From Pontibacter akesuensis (GTDB lineage: Bacteria > Bacteroidota > Bacteroidia > Cytophagales > Hymenobacteraceae), in assembly GCF_001611675.1 (NCBI RefSeq), contig NZ_CP014766.1, forward strand, positions 2,604,001 to 2,668,000: a stretch of 64,000 nucleotides of DNA. The letters are read 5' to 3'. Of the stretch, positions 7,917-16,845 are shown piece after piece (the stretch's first letter is position 1; every line of letters begins with the position of its first letter). The position numbers and the translations under genes are program-made. The notes below the pieces were generated by a model. That model was not told where the DNA came from. It was given only the letters and a program-made list of their open reading frames with translations, and ran no database searches.

Positions 7917-9302
7917 TTAGAATAGTTTCAGCTCTATCACCAGGTACCAGATCAGGGCAAGCACTGGCAGCAGGAACGGGATGGCGTAACGGAACACGTA
8001 CCCGAAGAAAGACGGCATCTTGATACCTGCGCTCTCGGCAATGGCTTTCACCATAAAGTTGGGGCCGTTGCCGATGTAGGTGAAGGCGCCAAAGAGCACG
8101 GCAGCAAGCGATATGGCTTCCAGCAGCACCAGCGTTTCGGGGTTGGCTCCGGTGCCGGTCGCAAACTGCCGCACCTCCACTACGCTGTTCTGGGCCATAT
8201 CATACTTGGCCATGGCCAGCGACAGGAAGTTAGCATAGGTTGGCGCGTTATCCAGGAAGCCGGAGAGTGAGCCGGTGGCCCAGTACAGGAAGTTTGGCGT
8301 GATATACTTGGAGTACTCCGGGGCCGAGGCGATAGCTGCGGAAAGCTGCAGGGCCGGCATCATCGTAAAGAAAATACCAAAGAACAGGAACACCACCTCC
8401 AGGATCGGGTGGAAATTGAATTGGTTGCCTGCCAGTGCCGTTTTGCTCGAGAAGCGGTAGCAGGCAAAAGCCGCTGAAAGCTGGATGATCTCACGCAGGT
8501 AAGAGAACTTGTTGCCGTCGTAGTATATGTGTGGCAGGCCGTCGATTACGTTGGGGTCGAGGAAAATGGCGCCGATAATAATAGCCAGCCAGAACAGGTT
8601 GCGCTTTCCGCTAACATAGAATTCTGTCTTCTCTCTGTTTTTAGCCACTACCTCCGGGCGCGCTGTAAAGCTTTCTTTGTTGCGGCTATCCACAATGTAA
8701 AACACAACGCATAGGAAAGTGATAGCCAGTATCCACGGCACAAACAGGTGCTGCAGCGTCCAGAAAAACGGAACCCCCTTCAGGAAGCCAATGAAAAGGG
8801 GAGGATCGCCGAGTGGCGTAAGCAAACCACCCGCATTACTCACAATAAAAATGAAGAACACGATCTGGTAAGGCTTGATGCGGTGCACGTTGAGCCGGAT
8901 GAACGGGCGTATCAGCAGCAGCGAGGCACCGGTTGTACCCACCAGGTTAGCAAGCACAGCGCCAACCGCCACCAGGGCCACGTTCATGGCAGGCGTTGCA
9001 TTGGCGTTGATGTTGATGTAAATACCGCCCGCCGCAATGTAAAGCGAACTTAGAAGTATGGCAAAAGAGGCGTATTCAAAAAAAGTATGGACAGGCATGT
9101 GGTAGTCCTGCAACACAAACAGGTAATAGGCCAGTACTGTCAGGCCCAGGGTGATGGCTACAGGTTTGTAGTTTTTCTCCCAGAAGTGGCCGAACAGGAT
9201 CGGACCGGCGGCTATCATGCCTATCAAAAGCAGGAAAGGTATAATCAGGAAGAGCGGTAACGCGTGTTGGGCCTGCGCCAACAGAATGAAGTTGTTTAGC
9301 AT
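7917..9302 (-). CDS. sodium:proton antiporter (NhaD/CitMHS-type)
   Basis: A 461-residue inner-membrane protein with about 11-12 hydrophobic helices. It belongs to the ion-transporter superfamily of NhaD, ArsB and citrate carriers. The conserved half-site segments are visible: AVGAVLANLVGTTGASLLLIRP, then SNAGGLLTPLGDPPLFIGFL, and near the C terminus TGSLSGFLDNAPTYANFL and TYIGNGPNFMVKAIAES. These Asn/Asp/Gly/Pro motifs form the cation site in NhaD-like antiporters. It likely exchanges sodium for protons, matching a possibly halotolerant lifestyle; the ion is assigned by family only. A minus-strand -7 box lies at 9352-9359. Confidence 0.88.
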   Translation of the reverse strand: MLNNFILLAQAQHALPLFLIIPFLLLIGMIAAGPILFGHFWEKNYKPVAITLGLTVLAYYLFVLQDYHMPVHTFFEYASFAILLSSLYIAAGGIYININANATPAMNVALVAVGAVLANLVGTTGASLLLIRPFIRLNVHRIKPYQIVFFIFIVSNAGGLLTPLGDPPLFIGFLKGVPFFWTLQHLFVPWILAITFLCVVFYIVDSRNKESFTARPEVVAKNREKTEFYVSGKRNLFWLAIIIGAIFLDPNVIDGLPHIYYDGNKFSYLREIIQLSAAFACYRFSSKTALAGNQFNFHPILEVVFLFFGIFFTMMPALQLSAAIASAPEYSKYITPNFLYWATGSLSGFLDNAPTYANFLSLAMAKYDMAQNSVVEVRQFATGTGANPETLVLLEAISLAAVLFGAFTYIGNGPNFMVKAIAESAGIKMPSFFGYVFRYAIPFLLPVLALIWYLVIELKLF

Positions 9303-9351
9303 GGTCTAATTGAGTTCTGTGTAAGTCAGGGCTCGGAATTTAGTTGCAGCG

Positions 9352-9359
9352 CAAAGATA
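9352..9359 (-). promoter_or_regulatory. -7 box TATCTTTG for the antiporter gene
   Basis: The plus strand reads CAAAGATA. It lies 50 nt upstream of the ATG at 9302 and matches TAnnTTTG exactly. No clear -33 element. Confidence 0.5.
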
Positions 9360-9421
9360 CGGTTTCTGGCTAAAATAGCTAGTGCGGCGGGAAGGCATCA
9401 GGGGGTGGTAAGCCTTCCCGT

Positions 9422-9478
9422 CCTTTAAAAAGCAAAAGAGGAAGCGCGTGTCTGCCTTCCTCTTTTGCTTTTTAAAGG
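9422..9478 (-). terminator. strong terminator with a 23-bp stem
   Basis: CCTTTAAAAAGCAAAAGAGGAAG (9422-9444) pairs perfectly with 9456-9478 around an 11-nt loop. It lies directly downstream of the 49-residue minus-strand gene and insulates it from the antiporter promoter. Confidence 0.85.
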
Positions 9479-9492
9479 TTTAAAGTATAAGC

Positions 9493-9642
9493 TTATTGTT
9501 GCTCTTCCTGTTGGGGAGTGGTGTCGATGAGAATGACGGGTATGTTTTCGTCCCGAACCACGTCGGCATCGCTGCTGCCGTTAGCCGGCCCCTGCTCCCC
9601 CGTGTTACCTGTAAGCACCTCTTCTTTATCTTCTTCTTTCAT
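9493..9642 (-). CDS. small acidic hypothetical protein, 49 residues
   Basis: From ATG 9642 the frame encodes MKEEDKEEVLTGNTGEQGPA, then a Ser/Asp stretch, then VRDENIPVILIDTTPQ and a Gln/Glu-rich end, with TAA at 9495-9493. It has a very acidic N terminus, one short hydrophobic beta-like strand (IPVILID) and no membrane helix. The terminator 15 nt downstream and the open frame with normal codon use support it as a real gene. I do not recognise the family. Confidence 0.55.
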   Translation of the reverse strand: MKEEDKEEVLTGNTGEQGPANGSSDADVVRDENIPVILIDTTPQQEEQQ

Positions 9643-10079
9643 GATTTCAGAATTTCAAAATTAAACTATAGTGCAAAAAGCAGTTTCTGCCTCTGGTCTA
9701 ATTACGTAGAAAAATAAAAGAACGTCTACCAAAATCTGGTACAGGGGGCACATTGACCTTAAAATCAGTACAATTTATTTAGTGCCGGAAGTATAAATAC
9801 GGAGAGTGTGTGCTGCCGCTATTCAATTTCTGTGTTTTTATACTTAGAGGCAGCATGTTGCTGTTGTCTCTGAACAAGACCACCTGTGCCATTCCGTCAG
9901 GGGCGTTGGGGGGTGGTGCAGTTTTTGCAATGTGTGCAGGTATACAGGTGGTTTTGTCGCGATGTGCCTTTTACTTTAATTACACGGCTATGCAGCCTGT
10001 TCTGCTTTTCGGAAATAATGAGTAATTTTGGAAACTTTCAGATATAACCACTGGTTTTAATCTTAAACAGAGCAATCTC
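9643..10079. other. intergenic region upstream of nfu
   Basis: About 440 nt, AT-rich at both ends. It carries two AAGTATA-type motifs, a 9-bp inverted pair ACCACCTGT / ACAGGTGGT about 55 nt apart (9879-9955 region), and the nfu promoter box. The plus-strand open frame at 9810-10025 has no recognisable content. No gene seen. Confidence 0.4.
10023..10030 (+). promoter_or_regulatory. -7 box TAATTTTG upstream of nfu
   Basis: A perfect TAnnTTTG, 49 nt before the ATG at 10080. Confidence 0.5.
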
Positions 10080-10694
10080 ATGATAGAAAATAAAGAAAAA
10101 ATGGTTTCTGTGTATGCAGAGGCTAACCCGAACCCAGAGTCAATGAAATTTGTGATGAACCAGCAACTGCTGCCCGAGGGCCAGAGCGTGGATTATCCAA
10201 ACCTGGAGAGCGCTATGGAGTCGCCGTTGGCGCAGGAGCTCTTCAACTTCGACTACGTGTCGCGCGTGTTCATTGCCAGCAACTTTGTAACGGTAACCAA
10301 GAGCACGGCTGACCTGGAGTGGGTAAAGCTGATCCCGGAACTGCGCACGTTCCTGAAGTCATATGTAGAGGCGGGTGGCCCCATCTTTAACGAAGGTTTC
10401 TCTGCTGCCAGGGTAGACGCCCCTGCTGCAAACGGTGAGACATCGGCAGAAGACGCAGAGATCGCTAAAAAAGTAACTGACCTGCTGGACAACTATGTTC
10501 GCCCGGCGGTAGAGCAGGATGGTGGTAACATCACATTCAAGTCTTATAATGACGGCGTGGTAACCGTGCACCTGCAAGGCTCCTGCAGCGGATGCCCTTC
10601 TGCCACGGTAACCCTGAAGGCCGGTATCGAGAACCTGCTGAAGCGCATGGTGCCGGAAGTAAAAGAAGTAGTAGCCGACGGCGTGACGATCTAA
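10080..10694 (+). CDS. Nfu/NifU-type iron-sulfur cluster carrier protein
   Basis: A 204-residue two-domain protein. Residues about 10-95 match the Nfu N-terminal domain (EANPNPESMKFVMNQQLL, SPLAQELFNFDYVSRVFI). Residues about 125-204 are the NifU C-terminal domain with GSCSGCPSA near residue 168, whose CxxC binds a transferable [4Fe-4S] cluster. Such proteins deliver clusters from the SUF or ISC scaffold to apo-enzymes in the cytoplasm. A candidate client in this window is QueG (inference). A strong terminator follows within 25 nt, so it is probably monocistronic. Confidence 0.93.
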   Translation: MIENKEKMVSVYAEANPNPESMKFVMNQQLLPEGQSVDYPNLESAMESPLAQELFNFDYVSRVFIASNFVTVTKSTADLEWVKLIPELRTFLKSYVEAGGPIFNEGFSAARVDAPAANGETSAEDAEIAKKVTDLLDNYVRPAVEQDGGNITFKSYNDGVVTVHLQGSCSGCPSATVTLKAGIENLLKRMVPEVKEVVADGVTI

Positions 10695-10718
10695 TTCAGC
10701 CGGAAGTATAAAGTATAA

Positions 10719-10760
10719 AGCAAAAGGGCCAGCCTCACACAGAGGCTGGCCCTTTTGCTT
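10719..10760. terminator. terminator of nfu
   Basis: AGCAAAAGGGCCAGCCTC pairs with GAGGCTGGCCCTTTTGCT around a short loop, with T runs on both sides. It is preceded by two AAGTATA motifs in tandem (10705-10719). Confidence 0.88.
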
Positions 10761-10813
10761 TGCAGTGGTTTGCGCCGGACTGCAAATGTTGTACACTGCC
10801 GGTTAGATGCCGA

Positions 10814-11119
10814 CTTATCAACTTGATAAGCTATTAAAATTCCTGCGCTGTCATCTCGAATGCAATGGGAGATTTATCCGGGACGTGCAGAAGGTCTCTC
10901 CTGTCGTCGGGATGACAATATCGTTTCCGGGAATAGCCTGCTTATACTTGCTGGCCGCTGCATTTGTCCCTGCGGGCCAGTGGAGTCGGAGACTCCACCT
11001 TCACCCTACGTCACGAATCTGAAGATTCGCGGCAGTGGCTTGGCTGCAAGCATAAGATAAGTATAAGTATAGCAGAAGAGAATTCCCCTCCTCGGAGGGG
11101 CTAGGGGTGGGTTCATCCA
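10814..11119. repeat. cluster of dispersed hairpin repeats
   Basis: This gene-free stretch is a mosaic of small palindromes. CTTATCAA/TTGATAAG is at 10814-10830. A degenerate TGTCATCTCGA...GGAGA / GTCTCTCC...GGGATGACA element spans 10849-10917, related in type to the perfect hairpin at 27870-27941. GTGGAGTC/GACTCCAC is at 10980-10998, CGAATCT/AGATTCG at 11014-11029, and CCCCTCC/GGAGGGG at 11095-11110 followed by CTAGGGGTGGGTT. Similar units are common between genes in Bacteroidota genomes (recalled, not searched). Three AAGTATA motifs also lie here. I see no gene between 10761 and 11142. Confidence 0.65.
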
Positions 11120-11142
11120 CATATAAACCAGCAAGCAACAAA

Positions 11143-11175
11143 AAAGCCCGGAGCATGTGCCCCGGGCTTTCTGTT
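11143..11175 (-). terminator. terminator of secDF
   Basis: AAAGCCCGG pairs with CCGGGCTTT with A/T runs on both sides, 23 nt past the secDF stop. Confidence 0.85.
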
Positions 11176-11192
11176 TTTATACTTGCTGATGC

Positions 11193-14192
11193 TTAGCGCA
11201 CCTGCTGTACCTGTGGTTCTGGCTGCTGACGCTTGTCCTTCATTGTATCCACTACAATTGGCGTAGCAATAAACAGGGAAGAGTACGTACCGAACATCAC
11301 ACCGATGATCATAGCCAGCGAGAAGCTGCGTAGCACCTCACCGCCGAAGATGAACAGGATCACTACCACCATAAACAGTGTTAGTGACGTGATAATCGTA
11401 CGGCTGAAAGTGCTGATCAGGGCTGGGTTTACCACCTCTCTGATGTCCTTGCGTGGGTTATCGTGCAGGTATTCACGCACACGGTCAAAAATTACCACGG
11501 TATCGTTAATCGAGAAACCAATGATAGTCAGAACGGCTGCGATAAACACCTGATCCATTTCGTAGGAGATACCGAACAGGTTCAGGATAGAGAACACCGC
11601 GATGATCATCAGGGCGTCGTGCAGGAGGGCAACTACACCGCCCAAGCTAAACTGCCATCTGCTGAAACGCAGCATCACGTAAAGGAAGATACCCACCAGC
11701 GCCAGCAGAATCGCGATCAAAGCCGTGTTCTGTATGTCGTCGGCCATGGTGGCGCCTACTTTAGAGGAGCTTAGCACTTCCGGTGTCAGGTTGCTGTATT
11801 GCTGCAAGCCCTGCTGCAGTGCCGCCATTACCTGCTCATCTGCTTCGAGGCTCTCGTTGTCGGCCATCCAGCTGGTAATGATTTTCACGCGGTTCGATGC
11901 GCCAAACGTTTTCACCTCTGTGCCTGCCTGCTGGAATTCATCCAAAAGGCTGGAGCGTACTTCAGAAGCCGGAACAGCCTGATCAAACTCAACTACATAA
12001 GAGCGACCACCCTTGAAGTCAACACCCAGGTTAGGACCTGTGATGAACATGGCCACGATACCGAACACTAGAATGAACAGGGAGAAAGCATAAGCTGGCT
12101 TTCTGTACTTCATCACGTCGAATGTCACATTGCGGAACATCTTATCAGCCAGTGAGGTAGAGAAAGAAAGTTTTCCGCCTTTCTTGTAGGTAGCTTCAAT
12201 GAACAATCTGGAAAGGAACACCGATGTGAAGAACGATGTCACAATACCGATCATCAGGGTGATGGCGAAGCCTTTCACAGGGCCTGAACCGAAGAAGTAT
12301 AGGATAAAGCCTACCAGGAAAGTTGTTACGTTGGCATCGAAGATAGAGCTGAAGGCCTTGCTGTAACCACCATCGATGATCTCACGCATCCCGAGCCCTT
12401 TAGCTGCTTCCTCACGCATACGCTCGAATATGAGTACGTTCGCATCCACGGCCATACCCAGTGTCAGCACGATACCGGCAATGCCAGGCAGCGTAAGCGC
12501 AGCACCAAACTGGGCCAGTACGCCAAGTATAAAGAACACGTTGAACAACAGGGCAAGGTCAGCAATGATACCACCGCGGCTGTAGTAAGCGATCATGAAA
12601 AGAACCACGATCACGAAACCGGCAATGGTAGAGATCAAACCCTGGTTGATAGCCTCCTGGCCCAATGACGGACCAACGATAGCCTCTTCCACGATACGCG
12701 TTGGAGCTGGCATTTTACCTGCTTTCAGGATGTTGGCAAGGTCTTGCGCTTCCTCTACGGTGAAGTTACCGGAGATAGAAGAGTTACCGCCTGTAATCTC
12801 GCCCTGTACTACCGGGGCAGAGTATACATAGTCGTCAAGCACAATCGCCACCTGGCGGCCCACGTTGTCACCTGTCAGACGCGCCCATTTCTTGGCACCT
12901 GTCGGGTTCATGGTCATACTGATCTCAGGACGGCCTGTCTGGTCAAAGTCCTGGCGGGCATCGTTGATGGCCTCGCCTGTCATTGGCGCGTTTCCGGCAC
13001 GGCCTTTCTTGATGGCGTAGAATTCAACAAACTCCTGTCCTTTTTCACCTGCCAAAGGCTTCACACCCCAAAGGAACTTCATGTTAGGAGGCAGAATGCC
13101 ACGCACACCTGGCTGGCTGAACAGGTCGTTGATGCGGGCTGTGTCGCGCACGTTGGCACCGATACCGCCGGGCATCTGAGTGAAAAGCGTAGCTAGTACG
13201 CCACCCTGTGGTGTTGTTAAAGAAGTGTCAGCGGTAGCAAGGGCAGCTGTGTCGGTTGTAGTAGCTGCGATTGCGGTAGAGTCCGTTGCGGCTGTATCGT
13301 TAGCGGCAGCCTGCGCCAGCACGTCTTGGGTAGCGTCTGCCACAGTGGCATTGTTACCGGCAGCGGCTGGAGTTGCATTTGTCTTGTTAGCGGCTATGTT
13401 CAGTTTTCCTGCTTTCTGCTGCTCGTCCAGATACTGGCCTACCTGCATAAAGTATGGCGTAAATTCCTGTGGTGTCCATACTTCCCAGAACTCCAGGTTA
13501 GCCATGCCCTGCAACAGCTTGCGCACGCGGTCTGGGTTGTCGATGCCCGGAAGCTCAATCTGGATGCGGCCAGTGCCTTTCAGGCGCTGAATGTTTGGCT
13601 GGTTTACACCGAAACGGTCGATACGGGTACGCAGGATGTTGAATGAGCGGTCGATGGCGTCTTCCACCTCGGCTTCAATCACCGCCACTACCTCGCTGTT
13701 GGTCGACTCGTAGCTGATCTTGCCACGGTTCGCGGTGTTGGAGAAGATGCGGCTCAGGCGGTCGTTCGGGGCAATCTCGTTAAAGGCCTCTGCGAAAAGC
13801 GTGGTGAAACGCTGCTGGCTGTTCTTCTGCAGTTCCTGCGCGCGGTCCAGCGCCTTCAGGAAGTTCGGGTCTTTGCTGTTGCCAGACATGGACTTGATGA
13901 TCTCGACAGGAGAAACCTCCAGCACCACGTGCATACCGCCTTTCAGGTCGAGGCCCAGGCCCAGTTCGTTTTCCTTTACTTCCTGGTAGGTCATGCCCAG
14001 GTACACGGGCTCTTTCCACATGGAGTCGAGGTAAGCCTGCTTTTTGGCCATGTCCACATTGCCCTGGGCATCTGTGGCGTAGGCTTCTGCTTTGTCCTGC
14101 ACGTTGCCGGCAACGAACGAGAACGATAGATAGTAAAGGCACAGCGCCGAAACTATCACCGTTAGCACGATAATAAATGTTTTGTTACGCAT
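11193..14192 (-). CDS. secDF: protein translocase subunit SecDF (fused)
   Basis: SecD and SecF are fused in one 999-residue polypeptide, as in many Bacteroidota. They use the proton gradient to pull exported proteins out of the SecYEG channel. The SecD half starts with a membrane helix and contains LGLGLDLKGGMHVVLEVS near residue 75, then a large periplasmic domain and a helical bundle with GIAGIVLTLGMAVDANVLIFERMREE. The SecF half restarts with GPNLGVDFKGGRSYVVEF and has SINDTVVIFDRVREY. The periplasmic domain carries an Ala/Thr/Asp-rich low-complexity insertion of about 60 residues (about 268-330), which is unusual. The gene ends in a strong terminator. Confidence 0.96.
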   Translation of the reverse strand: MRNKTFIIVLTVIVSALCLYYLSFSFVAGNVQDKAEAYATDAQGNVDMAKKQAYLDSMWKEPVYLGMTYQEVKENELGLGLDLKGGMHVVLEVSPVEIIKSMSGNSKDPNFLKALDRAQELQKNSQQRFTTLFAEAFNEIAPNDRLSRIFSNTANRGKISYESTNSEVVAVIEAEVEDAIDRSFNILRTRIDRFGVNQPNIQRLKGTGRIQIELPGIDNPDRVRKLLQGMANLEFWEVWTPQEFTPYFMQVGQYLDEQQKAGKLNIAANKTNATPAAAGNNATVADATQDVLAQAAANDTAATDSTAIAATTTDTAALATADTSLTTPQGGVLATLFTQMPGGIGANVRDTARINDLFSQPGVRGILPPNMKFLWGVKPLAGEKGQEFVEFYAIKKGRAGNAPMTGEAINDARQDFDQTGRPEISMTMNPTGAKKWARLTGDNVGRQVAIVLDDYVYSAPVVQGEITGGNSSISGNFTVEEAQDLANILKAGKMPAPTRIVEEAIVGPSLGQEAINQGLISTIAGFVIVVLFMIAYYSRGGIIADLALLFNVFFILGVLAQFGAALTLPGIAGIVLTLGMAVDANVLIFERMREEAAKGLGMREIIDGGYSKAFSSIFDANVTTFLVGFILYFFGSGPVKGFAITLMIGIVTSFFTSVFLSRLFIEATYKKGGKLSFSTSLADKMFRNVTFDVMKYRKPAYAFSLFILVFGIVAMFITGPNLGVDFKGGRSYVVEFDQAVPASEVRSSLLDEFQQAGTEVKTFGASNRVKIITSWMADNESLEADEQVMAALQQGLQQYSNLTPEVLSSSKVGATMADDIQNTALIAILLALVGIFLYVMLRFSRWQFSLGGVVALLHDALMIIAVFSILNLFGISYEMDQVFIAAVLTIIGFSINDTVVIFDRVREYLHDNPRKDIREVVNPALISTFSRTIITSLTLFMVVVILFIFGGEVLRSFSLAMIIGVMFGTYSSLFIATPIVVDTMKDKRQQPEPQVQQVR

Positions 14193-14366
14193 TGTTAGTT
14201 ATAGAAAGTATGTATTGATGAAATCTTGAATACTGCAATAAAGTCTCCCGTAACACCTTACAATGCAAACCAATAGAATGCCTGTATGCGTTCCGTTGAT
14301 AGCCTGTTGATGGCATCAGCGCTAAATAAACTTAGTAAAGGGAGGGGGAAACAGGAGGGAGGCAGC

Positions 14367-14735
14367 CTAGGGGGCGTTTGGCTGAATAGTGATAGGGAAA
14401 AGCGTTGCAATAAAGCCTGCTCCCGGGGGTACCGTGGTATAAGCCGGCAAAACCATGTCGGTAGGGCGGGCAAAGCCTGGTTGCTGCGGCAGCGGCGCAA
14501 TGTCCTGCTGCAGGTTCAGGGCCACAAAAGAGGTGGTTCCCTCCAGCGATACCTTTTGCTTGATGACCGTTTTCTGCTCGGCATGCGAAGCCAGCGTGGT
14601 GCCGGTTTCCTGTGCATGGCCTGCCACCGAAGTATACGCCACCACTTCCTGCCCGTTGAGCATAAGCGCCCACAGCAGGGTTACCGACATCAGAAGATGC
14701 CTGAAGTGAAGGGATATGTTAGGTGCTTTTGGCAT
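14367..14735 (-). CDS. hypothetical secreted protein, 122 residues
   Basis: I start at ATG 14735 (MPKAPNISLHFRHLLMSVTLLWALMLNG). The N terminus has a basic region and a hydrophobic run that look like a signal peptide or anchor. The rest is polar and then proline-rich (DIAPLPQQPGFARPTDMVLPAYTTVPPGAGF) with no known fold. It lies between trkA and secDF on the same strand. An alternative start four codons upstream is possible. I do not recognise the family; codon use looks normal and the signal peptide supports a real gene. Confidence 0.5.
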   Translation of the reverse strand: MPKAPNISLHFRHLLMSVTLLWALMLNGQEVVAYTSVAGHAQETGTTLASHAEQKTVIKQKVSLEGTTSFVALNLQQDIAPLPQQPGFARPTDMVLPAYTTVPPGAGFIATLFPITIQPNAP

Positions 14736-14779
14736 GTATAGCCACAAATATGATATCTTTTCTCTTAAAAAAGAAATCC

Positions 14780-15472
14780 TTAGCGGTTAATCTCGATAAA
14801 TCGCTTCACATCATACTTCTTACCGATAAGCAGCAGGATATCTGACGGATAGATGATGGTGTCGGCTTTGGGAACGCCGATGATGTGCTCCACCTGCATC
14901 GGCTTGCCATCCACGATCTCCTCAAAAAAGCGCCGGATGGTAATCAGGTTGAGGTTATACTTCTCGCGGAGCGATATTTTGGCCACGCTGCGGTTGGCGA
15001 TATTGCGGGGTGCGTTGATCTCCACGATCTCGTAATCGTCGGGCAGGGGCAGGAAGGTGCGGATGTTTGGCTGCAGGAGGCGCTCGGCCACCGTTTTGCC
15101 AACCTCACCCTCCGGCGACAGGATCTCCTGCACCCCCATCTTCTGCAGAATGCGGCGCTGCTGTGTGTTGGAGGCGCGCGTGATTACGCGCTTTACGTTC
15201 AGTTCCTGCAGGTTTGCTGTAGTGATAAGTACGGCTTCAAAATCCTCGCCAATGGCCACGATCACCGCTTCCATGTCCTGAATGTTCTGTGCCTCGAGGG
15301 CACGTATGTCAGTCGCGTCAAGGGCCACGGCGTAGGCTACCTCGTCTTTTATGGATTCTACGTGGTCCTCATCGTTGTCGATGGCCAGTACCTCGGCGCC
15401 GCGCTCTGCCAGCGTGCGGGCGATGGAGTTACCAAATATACCCAGCCCGATTACAGCAAACTTGTTCGTCAT
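14780..15472 (-). CDS. TrkA/KtrA-type potassium channel regulatory protein
   Basis: This 230-residue cytoplasmic protein has an RCK_N Rossmann domain at the N terminus (FAVIGLGIFGNSIARTLAERG, then AIDND as the adenine-ribose-binding acidic end of strand 2) and an RCK_C domain at the C terminus (SPEGEVGKTVAERLL onwards to IIYPSDILLLIGK). Such proteins gate Trk/Ktr potassium channels in response to NAD(H) or ATP/ADP. The membrane subunit is not in the window. Its start overlaps the udk stop by 4 nt, so it is co-translated with uridine kinase. Confidence 0.9.
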   Translation of the reverse strand: MTNKFAVIGLGIFGNSIARTLAERGAEVLAIDNDEDHVESIKDEVAYAVALDATDIRALEAQNIQDMEAVIVAIGEDFEAVLITTANLQELNVKRVITRASNTQQRRILQKMGVQEILSPEGEVGKTVAERLLQPNIRTFLPLPDDYEIVEINAPRNIANRSVAKISLREKYNLNLITIRRFFEEIVDGKPMQVEHIIGVPKADTIIYPSDILLLIGKKYDVKRFIEINR

Positions 15473-16089
15473 ACGTTTATTTTGGTATTAAGGAAGGTGG
15501 TTAGCACCTCCAGGCCACGCTCGAAATGGGCGTTGTTGGGGATAATCACATCTGCGTCGTTTTTGTACGGCTTAATGTACTTTTCGTAGGTGGGCGCCAC
15601 GTGGTTAGTGTAGCGGTACAGGACATCATCCAGGTCATAGCCCCGCTCTACTTTGTCGCGCACAATGCGGCGCTGCAGCTTTATGTACTCCTTAGCGTCG
15701 ATGTACACTTTCAGGTCCAGCAGTTTGGCGATCTCCTCAAAGTAAAACACGAAAATACCCTCCACCACCACAATGGGCGCCGGCCTGAACTCAAGCTGCT
15801 TCGGGATAACGTTGGGATTATTGAAGGTGTACTCGGTGCGGTAAACGGTTTCGCCTCGGCTGATCTTCAAGAGGTCGTGGGCGTAGGCCTCGTCATCAAT
15901 GCAGGAAGGTAGGTCGAAGTTAACGACGCCATTAGCGTCTTTTACCTGGTGCTCGCGCGCTTTGTAATAGTTGTCCTGAGAGATGAGGCAAACGTTCTCA
16001 GGTGAAAACGATGTGAGCAGCTTATTCAAAAAAGTGGTTTTTCCTGAAGCACTACCTCCTGTAATTCCGACGATGTATGGCTTTTGCAT
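15469..16089 (-). CDS. udk: uridine kinase
   Basis: Phosphorylates uridine and cytidine to UMP and CMP in pyrimidine salvage. The 206-residue protein has the P-loop GITGGSASGKTTF at residues 8-20, ISQDNYYK as the conserved uridine-binding segment, NFDLPSCIDDEAYAHDL, VVVEGIFVFY and DLKVYIDAKEYIKLQRRIVRD. Length and motif order match the family. The downstream trkA-like gene overlaps its stop by 4 nt. The PRTase at 16846-17358 is a PyrR-like pyrimidine gene nearby, so this is a loose nucleotide-metabolism cluster (inference). Confidence 0.93.
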   Translation of the reverse strand: MQKPYIVGITGGSASGKTTFLNKLLTSFSPENVCLISQDNYYKAREHQVKDANGVVNFDLPSCIDDEAYAHDLLKISRGETVYRTEYTFNNPNVIPKQLEFRPAPIVVVEGIFVFYFEEIAKLLDLKVYIDAKEYIKLQRRIVRDKVERGYDLDDVLYRYTNHVAPTYEKYIKPYKNDADVIIPNNAHFERGLEVLTTFLNTKINV

Positions 16090-16174
16090 GGGGAGCTATA
16101 GTTTCAGGTCATAAAATTAACACATTAGCCTGTAAAGGCCACACGCGAATCGCAATTTTATACTTGCCTGCCGG

Positions 16175-16753
16175 CTAAAGCGCCTTCAGAAAGCCAACAA
16201 GTTGCTGTACCGCACGCCCCCGGTGGCTGATGGCGTTTTTCTCTTCGGGACGCATCTGGGCAAAGGTCCGGTCGTGGTCATCGGGCACAAACACCGGGTC
16301 GTAGCCAAAGCCTTTGTCGCCTTTCCAGTCTTCGGCTATACTTCCTGTTACGATGCCCTCGAACTGGTGCTCCTTCCCCTCTAAGATGAGCGTTATACTT
16401 GTGCGGAAACGGGCGCGGCGGTTTGCCTGCCCCTCCAGACTTTGCAGCAGCTTCTGAATGTTGTCGGTGTCTGATCGCTGTGGGCCGGCATAGCGGGCAG
16501 AGTATACGCCTGGTGCGCCGTCCAGCGCCTCTACCTCCAGCCCGGTATCGTCGGCAAAGCAGCTTACGGCAAAATTATCCCACACATAAGCCGCTTTCTG
16601 GTGCGAATTGCCCTCCAGCGTGTCCTGCTCTTCGGGCAGCTCCACGTGGCAGCCAATGTCCTCCAGGCTCAGCAGTTCATACTGCCCGTCGAGCATCTGG
16701 CTTACTTCCGCAATCTTGTGCTTGTTATTTGTGGCAAAGCAAAGCTTCTTCAT
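16175..16753 (-). CDS. rdgB: non-canonical purine NTP pyrophosphatase (RdgB/HAM1)
   Basis: This 192-residue enzyme hydrolyses ITP, dITP and XTP to monophosphates, keeping deaminated purines out of nucleic acids. Motifs: LCFATNNKHKIAEV at the N terminus, the acidic FADDTGLEVEALDGAPGVYSARYAG near residue 66, and GDKGFGYDPVFVPD later, then NAISHRGRA near the C terminus. All expected metal and base-recognition residues are present. It lies between udk and the PyrR-like gene on the same strand. Confidence 0.95.
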   Translation of the reverse strand: MKKLCFATNNKHKIAEVSQMLDGQYELLSLEDIGCHVELPEEQDTLEGNSHQKAAYVWDNFAVSCFADDTGLEVEALDGAPGVYSARYAGPQRSDTDNIQKLLQSLEGQANRRARFRTSITLILEGKEHQFEGIVTGSIAEDWKGDKGFGYDPVFVPDDHDRTFAQMRPEEKNAISHRGRAVQQLVGFLKAL

Positions 16754-16845
16754 GTTCGTTTTTCGTTGCTCGTGAAAGTATAGGAAGTTTCTTCGAACCG
16801 TCTCTTCCAGGTATACGCGTTATCTTCTTGCTAATAATCTGTTTT

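Noticed and set aside
9810..10025. 71-residue plus-strand open frame before nfu
   Set aside because: No RBS, Cys/Phe-rich random composition, and it overlaps the promoter region.
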